Source: JAGQPD01 sp020426865 (lineage in GTDB: Bacteria > Planctomycetota > Planctomycetia > Pirellulales > Pirellulaceae). From it: a stretch of DNA of 64,000 nucleotides. Positions 54,201 to 62,619 of this stretch are shown here, one piece after another (position 1 is the first letter of the stretch; each line of letters opens with the position of its first letter). The notes under the pieces are model-generated. The model worked only from the letters and a program-made list of their open reading frames with translations, had not been told where the DNA came from and made no database searches. Where the stretch lies: positions 62,001 through 126,000 of the forward strand of contig JAWKTN010000003.1 in NCBI GenBank assembly GCA_041399065.1, given 5' to 3'. Both the position numbers and the translations under genes were made by a program.

Positions 54201-56466
54201 GGCTTTCAAACGCGCTGTAGATCTCCTCGCGCTTCTCCCCCAGCTGTACGACAAAATCATCGAATTCCGCGAACCGACCTTCGAGCTCTTCGACTTGCAC
54301 CATCAACTTCGTCAGGTATTCTTCGCACTTAGCGGCTGAATTGCATACATCGAGATAGTTGACGAGTGCCTGATTGAGCAATTTGACTTGCGAGTGGAAT
54401 TCGGCGACCCCTTCAACCGACAGCAGCTCTTGTTTCTTCTTCTTAAGTGCTGCGCGGGATTGGTTGAGTTGGGCGTAGACGGCGGAGATATCTTCGATAA
54501 TCGTGGTGCGTTGCGTCGCATCGTCAATTTTCAAATTGCTAACGACATCGATCAACATCTCCAGACTATCGGACGTCTGACCGAGTTGTTGTTCGAGTTG
54601 GTTTGCGTCGGCCACTTTGGAAAGCTGCCCGATTGCCTCGAGCTGCCGTTGGACTTGATCGACATAGGGCGCCAGCGCGTCATCTCGCAGCAGAAACTCG
54701 ACGCAATGCGAGGAACTGTGTTCGATCGCCTGGACAACGTTCTGCTCCAATCTCTCGACGGCCGGCACGTCGACATATCGCAAATCGCGCAGCGTAATAA
54801 TCTGTCCGCGCAGGCCGCGCAGTTCGGCGAGCGACGTTACGTAGTCTTGGATTTGTTCATAGCGACGATTGCGCACCTCCTGCAATGCCTTTTCGGTTGC
54901 GCGCGTCGTCTTGACAAACTCGGCTTGCGTATTCTGTCGAACACGCACTACTTTTTCAAATTCGTCGATTGCAGCAACGGCGGCGCTGCGTATTTCCGCG
55001 AGCACGGTCCCCAATTGGAAAGCTTCCTGGTGGTTGATCCAAAAATAGGAATCGAGGACATCGCTGCATTTCTTGGCGAGATCAAGATAAAGATTCGCGT
55101 AGGTGTCGTCCTTTTCGGTGAGATTGATGATCTCATGGCATTCAGCCATTCCGCGCACCAGGTCTTGATTGCCGACTTTGTAGAGGTACGAATCGGTGTC
55201 GGCAACGGCGTCGCTGAGGTCGCTTACAAATGGCGTTTGCCAGATTTGCAGAGCATGGTGGCGCTGCGGTTGGTCGTCTTTCTTGAAGAAAATCAGCTGA
55301 CCGTTGCGAAACAACGAAAAACCGCTGCAGACGATCGGACGCTCGACACGCTGCTCAATCACGTTGTACAACAGCATCACGTAAGTACCGACGTCTCGGT
55401 TGTAAAATACGTGCAGGTGATCTTCGCCATTGACGGCCGAGATCCGTCGTTCAAACAACAGATTCGAGATTCCGCTCTCAAACGTGCGACACTCGCCCGT
55501 CTTCAGATAGTAACCGCTGGAAAAAATCAGGCCATGCCCTTCGGGCAAGAGGACGCAAGCATCTTTGATCGCGTCCAGTCGCTGCGCCTGCTTCAGCTTT
55601 TCGTTGAAGACAATGTATCGAAACAACTCTTCTTGATAGGGACGGATCTTCAACAGAATGACATTGTCGAGTATCGTGTAATAGACCTCTGCGTCGTCCA
55701 ATACTTGATCGGCATTGTCAACCGGCTCGGCATAAATCCCCTCCCCCGTGTCTGTGTTGTCTTCCACCTTGATCGTCAGATCGCCACCAATTGTCTCGAC
55801 AAAGAGACGGTCGTCGATGGAGATGTGCGGGTGGATCCCTTTGCGATGTTGATCCCGCGTCGTGCGTTTCCATTCGAACTCGTGCTGAGGTGGATAACGC
55901 ACTTCGTGATCGCTGCGCGAATCAACATAGGTCAGTTGAGCATCTTGCAGCAACCACTTGAAGGCTTTGATGTCCTGCGAAGTTTTCCCGACTTGAAATA
56001 CCATGTACAAGTACGGTCCGCGCACAAAAAACCGGGCAAATGTCGTCTGTTTGTAGTACTTGTAAAGCTGCCGGAAATCGTTTTGAAAGGTCGCATCGGC
56101 AAACAAGTCCAACGGTTGGGACTGAAACACACCGTCGCGATACTGATAGACGGCAAATACATCCGAAAGTTGCGTTTCCGACTTCAGACCAATGTGGACG
56201 TTGTACCCAAAGATGAATCGGTCACCAATGGGCACGATATCTCGCGGAATGCAGTTGTTGTCGGTCGTAATCCGCTCGTTGGCCAGCAGCCGAGTTTCAA
56301 TCGCGCCGAAGACGTGCCGACGCGATTGGTTCAGTTTCCCCAGTCGATCCCGCAATTCGCCCGTATGCGACGCGATGCGACTGCGGATGATCTCGTACGT
56401 GCTGCGTTCCAGCTGAACCTTGTCGCTGGTGCCGCCTTCCGATTGCGGGTTCTGTTGCTGTGTCAT
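51241..56466 (-). CDS. DUF3686-type giant AAA ATPase with coiled coils
   Basis: A 1741-residue cytosolic protein. The N-terminal half (about 25-490) is beta-rich (GDRFIFGYNVHIGLKSET, YYTILDNVILLKIRPYQEELFRYIVF), matching DUF3686. Residues about 490-860 are predicted coiled coil. A middle helical part leads to an AAA domain: Walker A PPGYGKTT with Lys1288, Walker B VMIYVDDIQH with Asp1350-1351, and a later sensor-like VAVVMAGNPYTESG. Automated annotation calls this family DNA repair ATPase, but no nuclease or Rad50 hook is seen, so that label is weakly based. The AAA part looks more like MoxR/AAA remodelers. It is the last gene of the YqiJ-flotillin operon, starting six bases after the flotillin stop. 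Confidence 0.85.
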   Translation of the reverse strand: MTQQQNPQSEGGTSDKVQLERSTYEIIRSRIASHTGELRDRLGKLNQSRRHVFGAIETRLLANERITTDNNCIPRDIVPIGDRFIFGYNVHIGLKSETQLSDVFAVYQYRDGVFQSQPLDLFADATFQNDFRQLYKYYKQTTFARFFVRGPYLYMVFQVGKTSQDIKAFKWLLQDAQLTYVDSRSDHEVRYPPQHEFEWKRTTRDQHRKGIHPHISIDDRLFVETIGGDLTIKVEDNTDTGEGIYAEPVDNADQVLDDAEVYYTILDNVILLKIRPYQEELFRYIVFNEKLKQAQRLDAIKDACVLLPEGHGLIFSSGYYLKTGECRTFESGISNLLFERRISAVNGEDHLHVFYNRDVGTYVMLLYNVIEQRVERPIVCSGFSLFRNGQLIFFKKDDQPQRHHALQIWQTPFVSDLSDAVADTDSYLYKVGNQDLVRGMAECHEIINLTEKDDTYANLYLDLAKKCSDVLDSYFWINHQEAFQLGTVLAEIRSAAVAAIDEFEKVVRVRQNTQAEFVKTTRATEKALQEVRNRRYEQIQDYVTSLAELRGLRGQIITLRDLRYVDVPAVERLEQNVVQAIEHSSSHCVEFLLRDDALAPYVDQVQRQLEAIGQLSKVADANQLEQQLGQTSDSLEMLIDVVSNLKIDDATQRTTIIEDISAVYAQLNQSRAALKKKKQELLSVEGVAEFHSQVKLLNQALVNYLDVCNSAAKCEEYLTKLMVQVEELEGRFAEFDDFVVQLGEKREEIYSAFESRKVALVESRNRRANALMSTAQRILKGLETRVAGLTDVAEIHAYFASDLMVDKVRDIVRQLAELEDSVKVDDIQSQLKTIREDAVRQLKDRQELFVDGENIIQLGKHRFTVNVQPLDLTIIRREQGHFFHLTGTNFLEQIEDPTLDECRLVWDQETVAENRDVYRAEYLAYQLLQQGEAEGTAELNRLSRSTDDQLRDHVHEFMASRHSEAYVKGVHDHDALKLLRALLHQRLQAGFLRYAPETRALVALFWQTLLDRQESDSPSRRTVSRIRSAGAVARRFPQSKHRQQAIDLLQRKITRFVEKSSLFDVDIVEHAAKCCFDLVVQSSLLPVGPRAARIVKAFDEQSRRDGFQDEVQGTLESLASGDRFRSLREWIAATTDASSDDWRPGDIDEATAVVLNGGLKQRPVLGGDDVVVVEGLVGDHPRLQGHAYQLDYSAFHQRLNAYRCDVVPRYQQYVETKHQLTSRKRKLLRLEEFHPRVLTSFVRNRLIDQVYLPLIGDNLAKQIGAAGDAKRTDLMGLLMLISPPGYGKTTLMEYVANRLGITFVKINGPAVGHQVRSLDPAEAPNASARQEVEKLNLSLEMGDNVMIYVDDIQHCHPEFLQKFISLCDAQRKIEGVYHGQPRTYDLRGRKVAVVMAGNPYTESGEKFQVPDMLANRADTYNLGDVIGDSREAFELSYLENAMTSNPVLSIIAGRSSKDLTAIIKLAQTDSPEGIDLEATYSVDELNEMVSVVRKLIQLRNVVLRVNQQYIQSAAQSAAYRTEPPFKLQGSYRDMNKLAERVVAVMNDDELQQLILSHYENQAQTLATDAEANLLKLRQLLGLLDDEQTKRWQEICRRFQRNLLLGSTDDGDRMTQVIAQMTTFSEGLHHIREALVAGARQLVEQKQHPPVPVVSDPTPPPAPQIQVPQIQVAYKVPKVFLEVIKAQFAVMDGWIQPFLQLSRSTQADTESLRQSVHQAMQAYSALIAKMEKANGDETEENA

Positions 56467-56472
56467 GACCGA

Positions 56473-58548
56473 CTAGACGGATGCACCGAGCTTTAGGGTA
56501 CCAGCGATCGACTTGGCAATTCCTGCCTGGTCGGCCATCTCCAATAGCTGTTGCAATTCACTTTTGGCCGAATCGCTGTCGGCCATCGCGATCATCCGGG
56601 TGATCAGCGCGGCGACCGATAGATTCTTGATGTCTTCGGTACCGAGCCCGAATTGCCCGGTGAATTGCCGTAGCTTCTGCTCAAAGTATGCCGGATCTCC
56701 GTTAAAGAACGATGCCTTGACGTCACTGAGGACGGCACTGCCATTGACCAGGCGGTCCACGGTCTTGGCCGACGTGATGGAACTGACGATCTTGTCAAAG
56801 AAGTTGTCGTCGCCGCCGACGATGTCGATGCGTGCCGACTTGAGTGCGGCACCGACCACCTCGGCCTGGCTGTTGGCGATCGCTCGCTGAGCGTCGATGG
56901 CAGCCAATTCGATTTCCTTGTCTTTGTTCAATCGCAGTTTGAATTCTTCGTGTTCACGTCCAACTCCGTCCAGTAACTTCATCGCTTCAGCCTTTTGCGT
57001 AATGCCGTCGGCATCAGCCGCGAATTTCATTTGCAGGACCTTCGCTTCGGCGGCCCCTTGGCGTTCGATCGCTTCCGCCTTGGCCGACATCCCTTGCGCT
57101 TCTGCTCGAGCCTTTTTCTCCAATACCGCAGCATCTACGTTGCCTTGTTTCTCCGTAGCATCGGCTTTGGCCAACATCACACGAGCCTCCGCCAATCCCA
57201 TGGCCGCTTCCTCCGCCGTGACAGCTTCGGCGAACATCTTCTTGGCCGCCGTTTCCTTTTCGGTCGCAGCCCGCTCCGCTTCGGCCTTGATGATCCGTTC
57301 TTCGGACAACAGCGAAGCCGCTGTCTTGGCAGCCTCGGCCGCTTTGATCTGCCGCACCAACTCGCGTTCCGCTTCCTGCTCGGCCGCCGTTACTGCCACC
57401 TTCTTCGTACGCTCGGCCGAGGCAAACTCGCGAGTGTCCTTGATCCGCTCTTCTTCCTCCACAACCGCTCGCTCCACAATCACTCGGTCGCGAATCACGT
57501 CTTGAATCGCCTTCTTCTCCTGCTCAACCGCCTTCTCCTTGTCGATTTGCGCCAACGTCACAATCCGCTCACGCTCCGTTGCCTCCAACATCCGGTCTTT
57601 CTCAACCCGCTCGGTTTCAATGGCTTCGGTGCGCACCTTGCTCTTTTGAGCCACTATCACCTGTCGCAGCTTGTTCTCCTCGGCAATCATCAGCTCTTCT
57701 TCCGTCGTGATCCGAGCTTGCTCGGATCGAAGACGCTGCTGCTGCGCGACAATGTCAGCCTCCGCCCGCTCACGCGATTTCACTTCGGCAATCTCACGCT
57801 GCTGCTTCTCTTCCGCCTCCGCCTGCTGACGTTGTAGCACGAGAATCGCCTCTCGAGCTTCAACGTCTTGCTTGGTCAGCACCTTTTCCTTCTCGCGACG
57901 AATTTCATTGGCTAACATCATCTGCTTGGCCGTCAGGTCGGTGATCTTCTTGATGCCTTCGGCGTCGAGAATGTTGTCCGGGTTCAACTTGTCAACCGGC
58001 GTCTGCTCCAGATAGTCGATCGCCGCGTCGTCGAGGACATAACCATTGAGGTCGGTGCCGATAATCTTGAGAATTTCCTCTTTGAACCGTTCGCGCGAAT
58101 TGTAGAGTTCCACGAAATCGAACTGCTTTCCAACCGTTTTAAGCGCCTCCGAGAACTTCGCATCGAATAACTCAATCAGTTCGGCCGAATCTGATCCGCG
58201 CACGCAACCCAATAACTGCGCAACCTGCAACACGTCCTGAGCCGTCTTGTTGACACGGACGAAAAAGACCACCTTGATGTCGGCACGGATGTTGTCGCGA
58301 CAGATCAACCCCTCCACGCCGTGACGATAGATCTCGATCCGCTTGACCGAGATATCCATCAATTCGGCCTTCTCCAGAACCGGCACCACGACCATCCCGG
58401 TGAAGCTGACTTTTGTCCCACGCCAACCGTTGACGACCAACGCCCTGCCCTGCTCGACCTTGCGATAGAGCTTCACCAACATCATCATGGCGCCAAAGAG
58501 AATCAACAACGCCATCATTACGAGGAACACGGTTACCGTCTGCCACAT
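56473..58548 (-). CDS. Flotillin-like SPFH protein (YqiK family)
   Basis: A 691-residue membrane scaffold. An N-terminal helix (VTVFLVMMALLILFGAMMMLV) leads to an SPFH/band 7 domain (about 30-190, with RALVVNGWRGTKVSFTG and ADIKVVFFVRVNKTAQDV). A very long Ala/Glu/Lys/Arg-rich coiled coil (about 205-560) follows and a conserved C-terminal region. The layout matches E. coli YqiK; flotillins form large oligomers that mark ordered membrane domains. It starts two bases after the YqiJ-like stop, with a ribosome site inside that gene, and stops six bases before the AAA ATPase gene. Confidence 0.92.
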   Translation of the reverse strand: MWQTVTVFLVMMALLILFGAMMMLVKLYRKVEQGRALVVNGWRGTKVSFTGMVVVPVLEKAELMDISVKRIEIYRHGVEGLICRDNIRADIKVVFFVRVNKTAQDVLQVAQLLGCVRGSDSAELIELFDAKFSEALKTVGKQFDFVELYNSRERFKEEILKIIGTDLNGYVLDDAAIDYLEQTPVDKLNPDNILDAEGIKKITDLTAKQMMLANEIRREKEKVLTKQDVEAREAILVLQRQQAEAEEKQQREIAEVKSRERAEADIVAQQQRLRSEQARITTEEELMIAEENKLRQVIVAQKSKVRTEAIETERVEKDRMLEATERERIVTLAQIDKEKAVEQEKKAIQDVIRDRVIVERAVVEEEERIKDTREFASAERTKKVAVTAAEQEAERELVRQIKAAEAAKTAASLLSEERIIKAEAERAATEKETAAKKMFAEAVTAEEAAMGLAEARVMLAKADATEKQGNVDAAVLEKKARAEAQGMSAKAEAIERQGAAEAKVLQMKFAADADGITQKAEAMKLLDGVGREHEEFKLRLNKDKEIELAAIDAQRAIANSQAEVVGAALKSARIDIVGGDDNFFDKIVSSITSAKTVDRLVNGSAVLSDVKASFFNGDPAYFEQKLRQFTGQFGLGTEDIKNLSVAALITRMIAMADSDSAKSELQQLLEMADQAGIAKSIAGTLKLGASV

Positions 58549-58550
58549 GG

Positions 58551-59327
58551 CTACAACTCTCCTCCAAATTCAAAGGGAACTACCCAGTAGATGTTCTTTT
58601 CTTCGTCGTGCTCGACAACTAATGCCTGATCCCCCTTGCATAACTCGGTTCCTTCCCGAGCCCGCACGTTGAGGGTTAGCGGGGCGCCAACTCGTGCCAT
58701 CTGCCCTTGACCGAAAGCTGTCGTAACGGTCGACGACGTAATAGTACAAGTCTTGCCCACAATTCGGGCCGGCAGCTCAACCCCTTGCCTGGCCTTGCGA
58801 AAAACATATCCCAACGGTGTCGTTACAACCTTCGTTACAATCAGCGCCACGACCACATTCGGCACAATCAGCAGCAATGCCAGCCCGGTCCCCAACCCTG
58901 GATTCAAATAGTAGTTGCCCAATATGCTGACAGCCCACATCGTGCTGATCAACGCCGTCGCCCAAATCATCAACGGGACTTCCGCCACATTGAAAAACCG
59001 CAGAAACGAAACGACGTAGCTGCCAAAGGCATGCTCTCCGCCATCGGCATGGCCACTTAGGTGCCCATCGACGTGGTCCACCATGTCGCCATGAAAATGT
59101 CCATCCATCCCACCACCGTCGCCCGGGAAAACGTCCGGCAATTCATGGTGCAGATGCGCGTCCAGGTGCAGATCGACGTGTCCATCCGGCACGTCAACGT
59201 GCGAATCAAGAAAGTCCAACCCCACTGCTCCTAATAGGAACAACACCCAATAGGCGAACGATGCACCCAATAAGATCGTGAACGGCAAGTTCACTGGAGC
59301 TACACAATGTTGAATGAATTCCCACAT
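58551..59327 (-). CDS. YqiJ-like membrane protein with OB fold and His/Asp-rich loop
   Basis: A 258-residue inner membrane protein. The first helix (PFTILLGASFAYWVLFLLGAV) is followed by a loop (residues 41-99) with 12 His and many Asp/Gly, then two or three more helices (LMIWATALISTMWAVSILG, GLALLLIVPNVVVALIVTKV) and a C-terminal OB-type fold (LPARIVGKTCTITSSTVTTAFGQGQMARV) like NfeD and YqiJ. These proteins pair with flotillins. The loop could bind metal; this is inference. AGGAAGG lies seven bases before the ATG. It is the first gene of the operon. Confidence 0.85.
   Translation of the reverse strand: MWEFIQHCVAPVNLPFTILLGASFAYWVLFLLGAVGLDFLDSHVDVPDGHVDLHLDAHLHHELPDVFPGDGGGMDGHFHGDMVDHVDGHLSGHADGGEHAFGSYVVSFLRFFNVAEVPLMIWATALISTMWAVSILGNYYLNPGLGTGLALLLIVPNVVVALIVTKVVTTPLGYVFRKARQGVELPARIVGKTCTITSSTVTTAFGQGQMARVGAPLTLNVRAREGTELCKGDQALVVEHDEEKNIYWVVPFEFGGEL
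58557..58565 (-). promoter_or_regulatory. Ribosome site of the flotillin gene inside the YqiJ-like gene
   Basis: GGAGGAGAG encodes the last Gly-Gly-Glu of the YqiJ-like protein and lies eight bases before the flotillin ATG. Its position forces coupled translation. Confidence 0.75.
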
Positions 59328-59367
59328 AATTGCACCTTCCTGGCCCTGTGCTGAACATCACGCCGCA

Positions 59368-59373
59368 ATTATA
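59368..59373 (-). promoter_or_regulatory. Candidate -10 box of the YqiJ-flotillin-ATPase operon
   Basis: A perfect TATAAT on the minus strand, 40 bases before the first ATG of the operon. No good -35 hexamer is found at the right spacing (CCCCGT at 17), so an activator or alternative sigma factor may be involved. The stretch to 59511 has no gene. Confidence 0.45.
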
Positions 59374-59511
59374 GCTTGCCAGCTCACAGGACGGGGAAGG
59401 TGGCGGGGACCGTTGCCGTCACCGCTACCCCTAATTCGCGGAGGCAGGAGCGATATTGCGGGAATTCCGTGACGATTCTCGCCGCCTGCCTCCCCCCCTT
59501 GAACAACCAGA

Positions 59512-60780
59512 CTACCGCCCCGCCTCGCGCAAGCGCTGTAATGCCATCAACGAAAACGCCGTTCCGTACTGCTGGTGGTAATCGTACAACGGATAGTCCC
59601 ACCAACTGCCATCCTCCTCCTGCAACCTCAATAGAATACTACACAAATGTTCACTATGCTGTTGTTGTTCGTCGGCGGGGAGTAGTTCGATGCAGCGAGC
59701 TGCATGGTAGTGGCCGTAGTAGAAGAAATAGCCGGCCACCAGAAAATGCGATTCGTGCGGGATGGGGCGTTTGCGGCCGATGTCGAGCCACAGATTCCGC
59801 GAAAAAAGGCGCGCCAACCAAGCGTCGAGGACGCGGTCAGTGATCTCCGGTCGGTCCCACAAACGCAATGCCAGATTGCAGGCCTGTGAACGCCCTAAAC
59901 TCCCACCCGGCCGATTGATACTTCGCATCGGCTGATTGTCGACCGGTCCGTTGTCGGAATAGTAATAGGAAAAGTCCGGCTTCTGCTGCCGCTCGACACA
60001 GGCAATGGCCCGCCGCACCAGCCGATCGGGGATCTCGATCCCTAGCGATCGGGCGTCATGAAAGGCAATCAGCGCCGTTGCAGTCGTAAAACTGGTGGGG
60101 TTGCTGGAAGGCTGTTGGGCGTACGCACGAAAGTCGTAGTACCCCCAACCGCCGTCGACGGACTCGTAGCGGTCGAGTCGATCGATTTGGCCGACGATCA
60201 TCTGGCGAAGCTGAGCCTGTTTGTCGGGATCGTCATGTCGGTAGCCGTGCAAGTCGGCCAATGCCTCGATAGCGTAGGCATGCGCCCAAACATTGTAGAT
60301 CGCGTCCTGATTGGCGCGGCGGACGTTTCCCAAGTGTTCGAGCAGCCAACGTTCGCCCGCTTCAATGGCCGCAATGACTTCCGGCCGGCGATCGGTCCCC
60401 TCAATCAGTGCTGACAGACACAAACTTGTGACAGCGGCTCGAAAACCTTCGTGAGCGCCGGGCACCGGGGCGTAAATGTTCAGCCCCTTCGTTCGCGTCG
60501 CCGATCCCCAAGCACCATGGGCATCTCCGTGTGTCAATTGACGTTCCAATAGAAAATCGGTCCCGCGACGGATCGCCGTTTCGATCTCCTCTGCGGCCGG
60601 CATCGGCACTCGTTCGGGACGCGGAACGTCCAACCAATCCCGGCCAGTCTTGACCGCCGCCGGCGTCTCCTCTCCCGCTACCACTCGCACCTTTAACGCC
60701 GCCGATATACCAGCGACACCCGCCAGTGCCAAGACAATTATGCGAAAATGGTTCGTCGTCACGCCTGTTGTTCCCTGCAA
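59512..60780 (-). CDS. Exported prenyltransferase/squalene-oxidase-repeat protein
   Basis: A 422-residue protein with an N-terminal hydrophobic segment (FRIIVLALAGVAGISAAL). The body has several alpha/alpha-toroid repeats of the squalene cyclase and prenyltransferase class: AIRRGTDFLLERQLTHGDAHGAWG, AHAYAIEALADLHGY, DGGWGYYDFR, AIACVERQQKPDFSYYY and LLRLQEEDGSWWDYPLYDY. The catalytic DXDD motif of cyclases is not seen, so it is probably not a triterpene cyclase. The structural repeat is secure; the function is unknown. Gap 60781-61021 downstream of the adaptor gene holds no gene. Confidence 0.85.
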   Translation of the reverse strand: MQGTTGVTTNHFRIIVLALAGVAGISAALKVRVVAGEETPAAVKTGRDWLDVPRPERVPMPAAEEIETAIRRGTDFLLERQLTHGDAHGAWGSATRTKGLNIYAPVPGAHEGFRAAVTSLCLSALIEGTDRRPEVIAAIEAGERWLLEHLGNVRRANQDAIYNVWAHAYAIEALADLHGYRHDDPDKQAQLRQMIVGQIDRLDRYESVDGGWGYYDFRAYAQQPSSNPTSFTTATALIAFHDARSLGIEIPDRLVRRAIACVERQQKPDFSYYYSDNGPVDNQPMRSINRPGGSLGRSQACNLALRLWDRPEITDRVLDAWLARLFSRNLWLDIGRKRPIPHESHFLVAGYFFYYGHYHAARCIELLPADEQQQHSEHLCSILLRLQEEDGSWWDYPLYDYHQQYGTAFSLMALQRLREAGR

Positions 60781-61021
60781 AACCCCTGGAATCTCAATAA
60801 CAACTCGCCCCCGCCCCGCACGTCGCCACGACTCCCTATCGCTGAGAGATTGGCTGACTCACAATTGGCGGTAACACGTTTCCACTGTTCAGCCCTGAAT
60901 GCTAAAACGCCCTCGATGAATCTCGTGTCGGCCGGCAAATCGTGCTGCACCAATCCAGCGCAACTCCCCTCCAGGACGAGGGGACTTGGAAACACTGATT
61001 TTTCATCTACCCACGCTCTCT

Positions 61022-62452
61022 TTATTCGTCATCATCCTCTTCGTCATCATCCTCTTCGTCATCATCCTCTTCGTCATCATCCTCGTCGTCATCATCCTCG
61101 TCGTCGTCATCCTCGTCGTCGTCATCCTCTTCGTCATCATCCTCTTCGTCGTCATCCTCTTCGTCATCCTTTTCACTGCCAACGGAGATCTTACATTTCA
61201 TGCCGGCGACGATCGCGGGTTCGGCAAGATCGAGGACGCGGAGGACGGCGTCGAACTTGCCTTCGGCGATCGGAATCGGCGACAAACTCTTGATGCGGCC
61301 TTTCAATTCACGGTCCGGAAAGGCCACGGGTGTCAACTTCACGGCGTGACCAGGCACAACGTGCCGCAGATGGTCTTCCGCCACCGTGGCCCGAACGGCC
61401 AAACGGCCGGGGGCGACCACGGTCAGCACGACCTGGTTCGCCTTCAGCGACCCACCTGGGCCGAGCGCCGTGGATGCGGCCGCCGGATCGCTCCACTTGC
61501 CCCGGTTCTGTCCGCCGTAGTAAACAAAGCCGTCCAACGTCGCCACAATCTTCATGATCTTTCGATCGGCGCGTAGCGACTTGAGCTTCTCCTGTAGTTG
61601 TGTGACCTCGGTACGTTTCTTCTCAACAGCAAGTTCTTCCTGTCGCACACGTCGCTGATGGGTATTCGTGACCTCCTCCAATGCAATATCGGCCTCGCGC
61701 ATCGCGGTTTCCAATTGCTCTTGCGTCCGCTGCAGATCGTACTTCAGACTGCGATCGACGTTGGACTCGACACGCTTGAAGCTGAATTCCGAGGCTTGCA
61801 CGTCGTCGCGAGTCCGACGTAGGATGATCTCCTCGGTTTGTTCGGTTAGATCATCCGCTTCGTACATCTGTTCCAATTGCTTCAGCTCTTCGCGTTCATA
61901 GTCCAGCCGGTTCTTCGCACTTAACAGCGATTGCTCGAGGGAAGCGCGCGTCTCGTCCTTGCCCCGGGCAATGAACTCGTCGAAATCCTCGTGGGCCTTG
62001 CGAGCCGTCCGTTGAGCGGCCGCAACGCTCATGCGGTTGGTCTGCTGGAACAATTCCAGCTTTAGTTCGGCGTCCTCCAATCCCAGCCGTGCCAAGGTCA
62101 AGTCGACGTCTGCCTGATCGATGGCTCGATCGATGTCCGCCATCTCCAATTCCACAAGCGTGTCACCACGCTCCACCCGACTGCCATGCTCGACCGCGCG
62201 CACCACTGTAAACGTCGACCACTCGCGCGGTCGCAAGATGACCTCCGCAAACCGCAAAGGCTCGAATATCCCGTCGAACTCCACGACGTCTTCCGGATTT
62301 TCCCCGGCTTTTTCGCCTCCCGCTTGATCCCCCTTGTTCGTCGCGGATTCCTCGTCCGCCGCCGTCGGATATGGAACCACGAGCAAGACCGCAAGCAGTG
62401 ATAACAACACCCCAATCCGCTGAATTGAAAGAACCGACGCAACAACTTTCAT
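61022..62452 (-). CDS. HlyD-type adaptor protein with acidic tail
   Basis: A 476-residue periplasmic adaptor. It has a signal peptide (IQRIGVLLSLLAVLLVVPYP), a lipoyl-like part (VVRAVEHGSRVERGDTLVELE), a long coiled hairpin (about 105-290), a second lipoyl-like part (KIVATLDGFVYYGGQNRGKW) and beta-barrel (ATVAEDHLRHVVPGHAVKLT). Such adaptors link an inner pump to an outer channel. The last 48 residues are Asp/Glu only. ATG 62452 is used because GAGG lies six bases upstream; the frame reaches 62494. No pump gene is near. Confidence 0.85.
   Translation of the reverse strand: MKVVASVLSIQRIGVLLSLLAVLLVVPYPTAADEESATNKGDQAGGEKAGENPEDVVEFDGIFEPLRFAEVILRPREWSTFTVVRAVEHGSRVERGDTLVELEMADIDRAIDQADVDLTLARLGLEDAELKLELFQQTNRMSVAAAQRTARKAHEDFDEFIARGKDETRASLEQSLLSAKNRLDYEREELKQLEQMYEADDLTEQTEEIILRRTRDDVQASEFSFKRVESNVDRSLKYDLQRTQEQLETAMREADIALEEVTNTHQRRVRQEELAVEKKRTEVTQLQEKLKSLRADRKIMKIVATLDGFVYYGGQNRGKWSDPAAASTALGPGGSLKANQVVLTVVAPGRLAVRATVAEDHLRHVVPGHAVKLTPVAFPDRELKGRIKSLSPIPIAEGKFDAVLRVLDLAEPAIVAGMKCKISVGSEKDDEEDDDEEDDDEEDDDDEDDDDEDDDDEDDDEEDDDEEDDDEEDDDE
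61025..61168 (-). repeat. 15-bp-period acidic repeat
   Basis: Near-perfect copies of a 15-base unit encode DDDEE or DDDDE, 48 residues without interruption up to the stop codon. Confidence 0.95.
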
Positions 62453-62619
62453 GATCGACCTCGCGATATTCCGGTAGGCTACAACGACAGGCACCTTTTA
62501 CTTACGTTTACATCCGCTTACTTCCATCTACATCCGCGCGCCGGACCTCTGGATTAAGTCCTACGTATCCTTGGAAACTAATCGACGGGACAGCGCCGGT
62601 CAAGAAATTTCTGCAGACG

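Noticed and set aside
54388..56496. 702-residue open frame on the plus strand opposite the giant ATPase gene
   Set aside because: It is antisense to a gene with clear motifs. Long open antisense frames are common in GC-rich coding DNA. The translation has no recognisable domain.
60986..61576. 196-residue plus-strand frame starting with Ile/Val repeats
   Set aside because: It is the complement of the acidic repeat; the Val/Ile repeat is an artefact of GTC/ATC codons.
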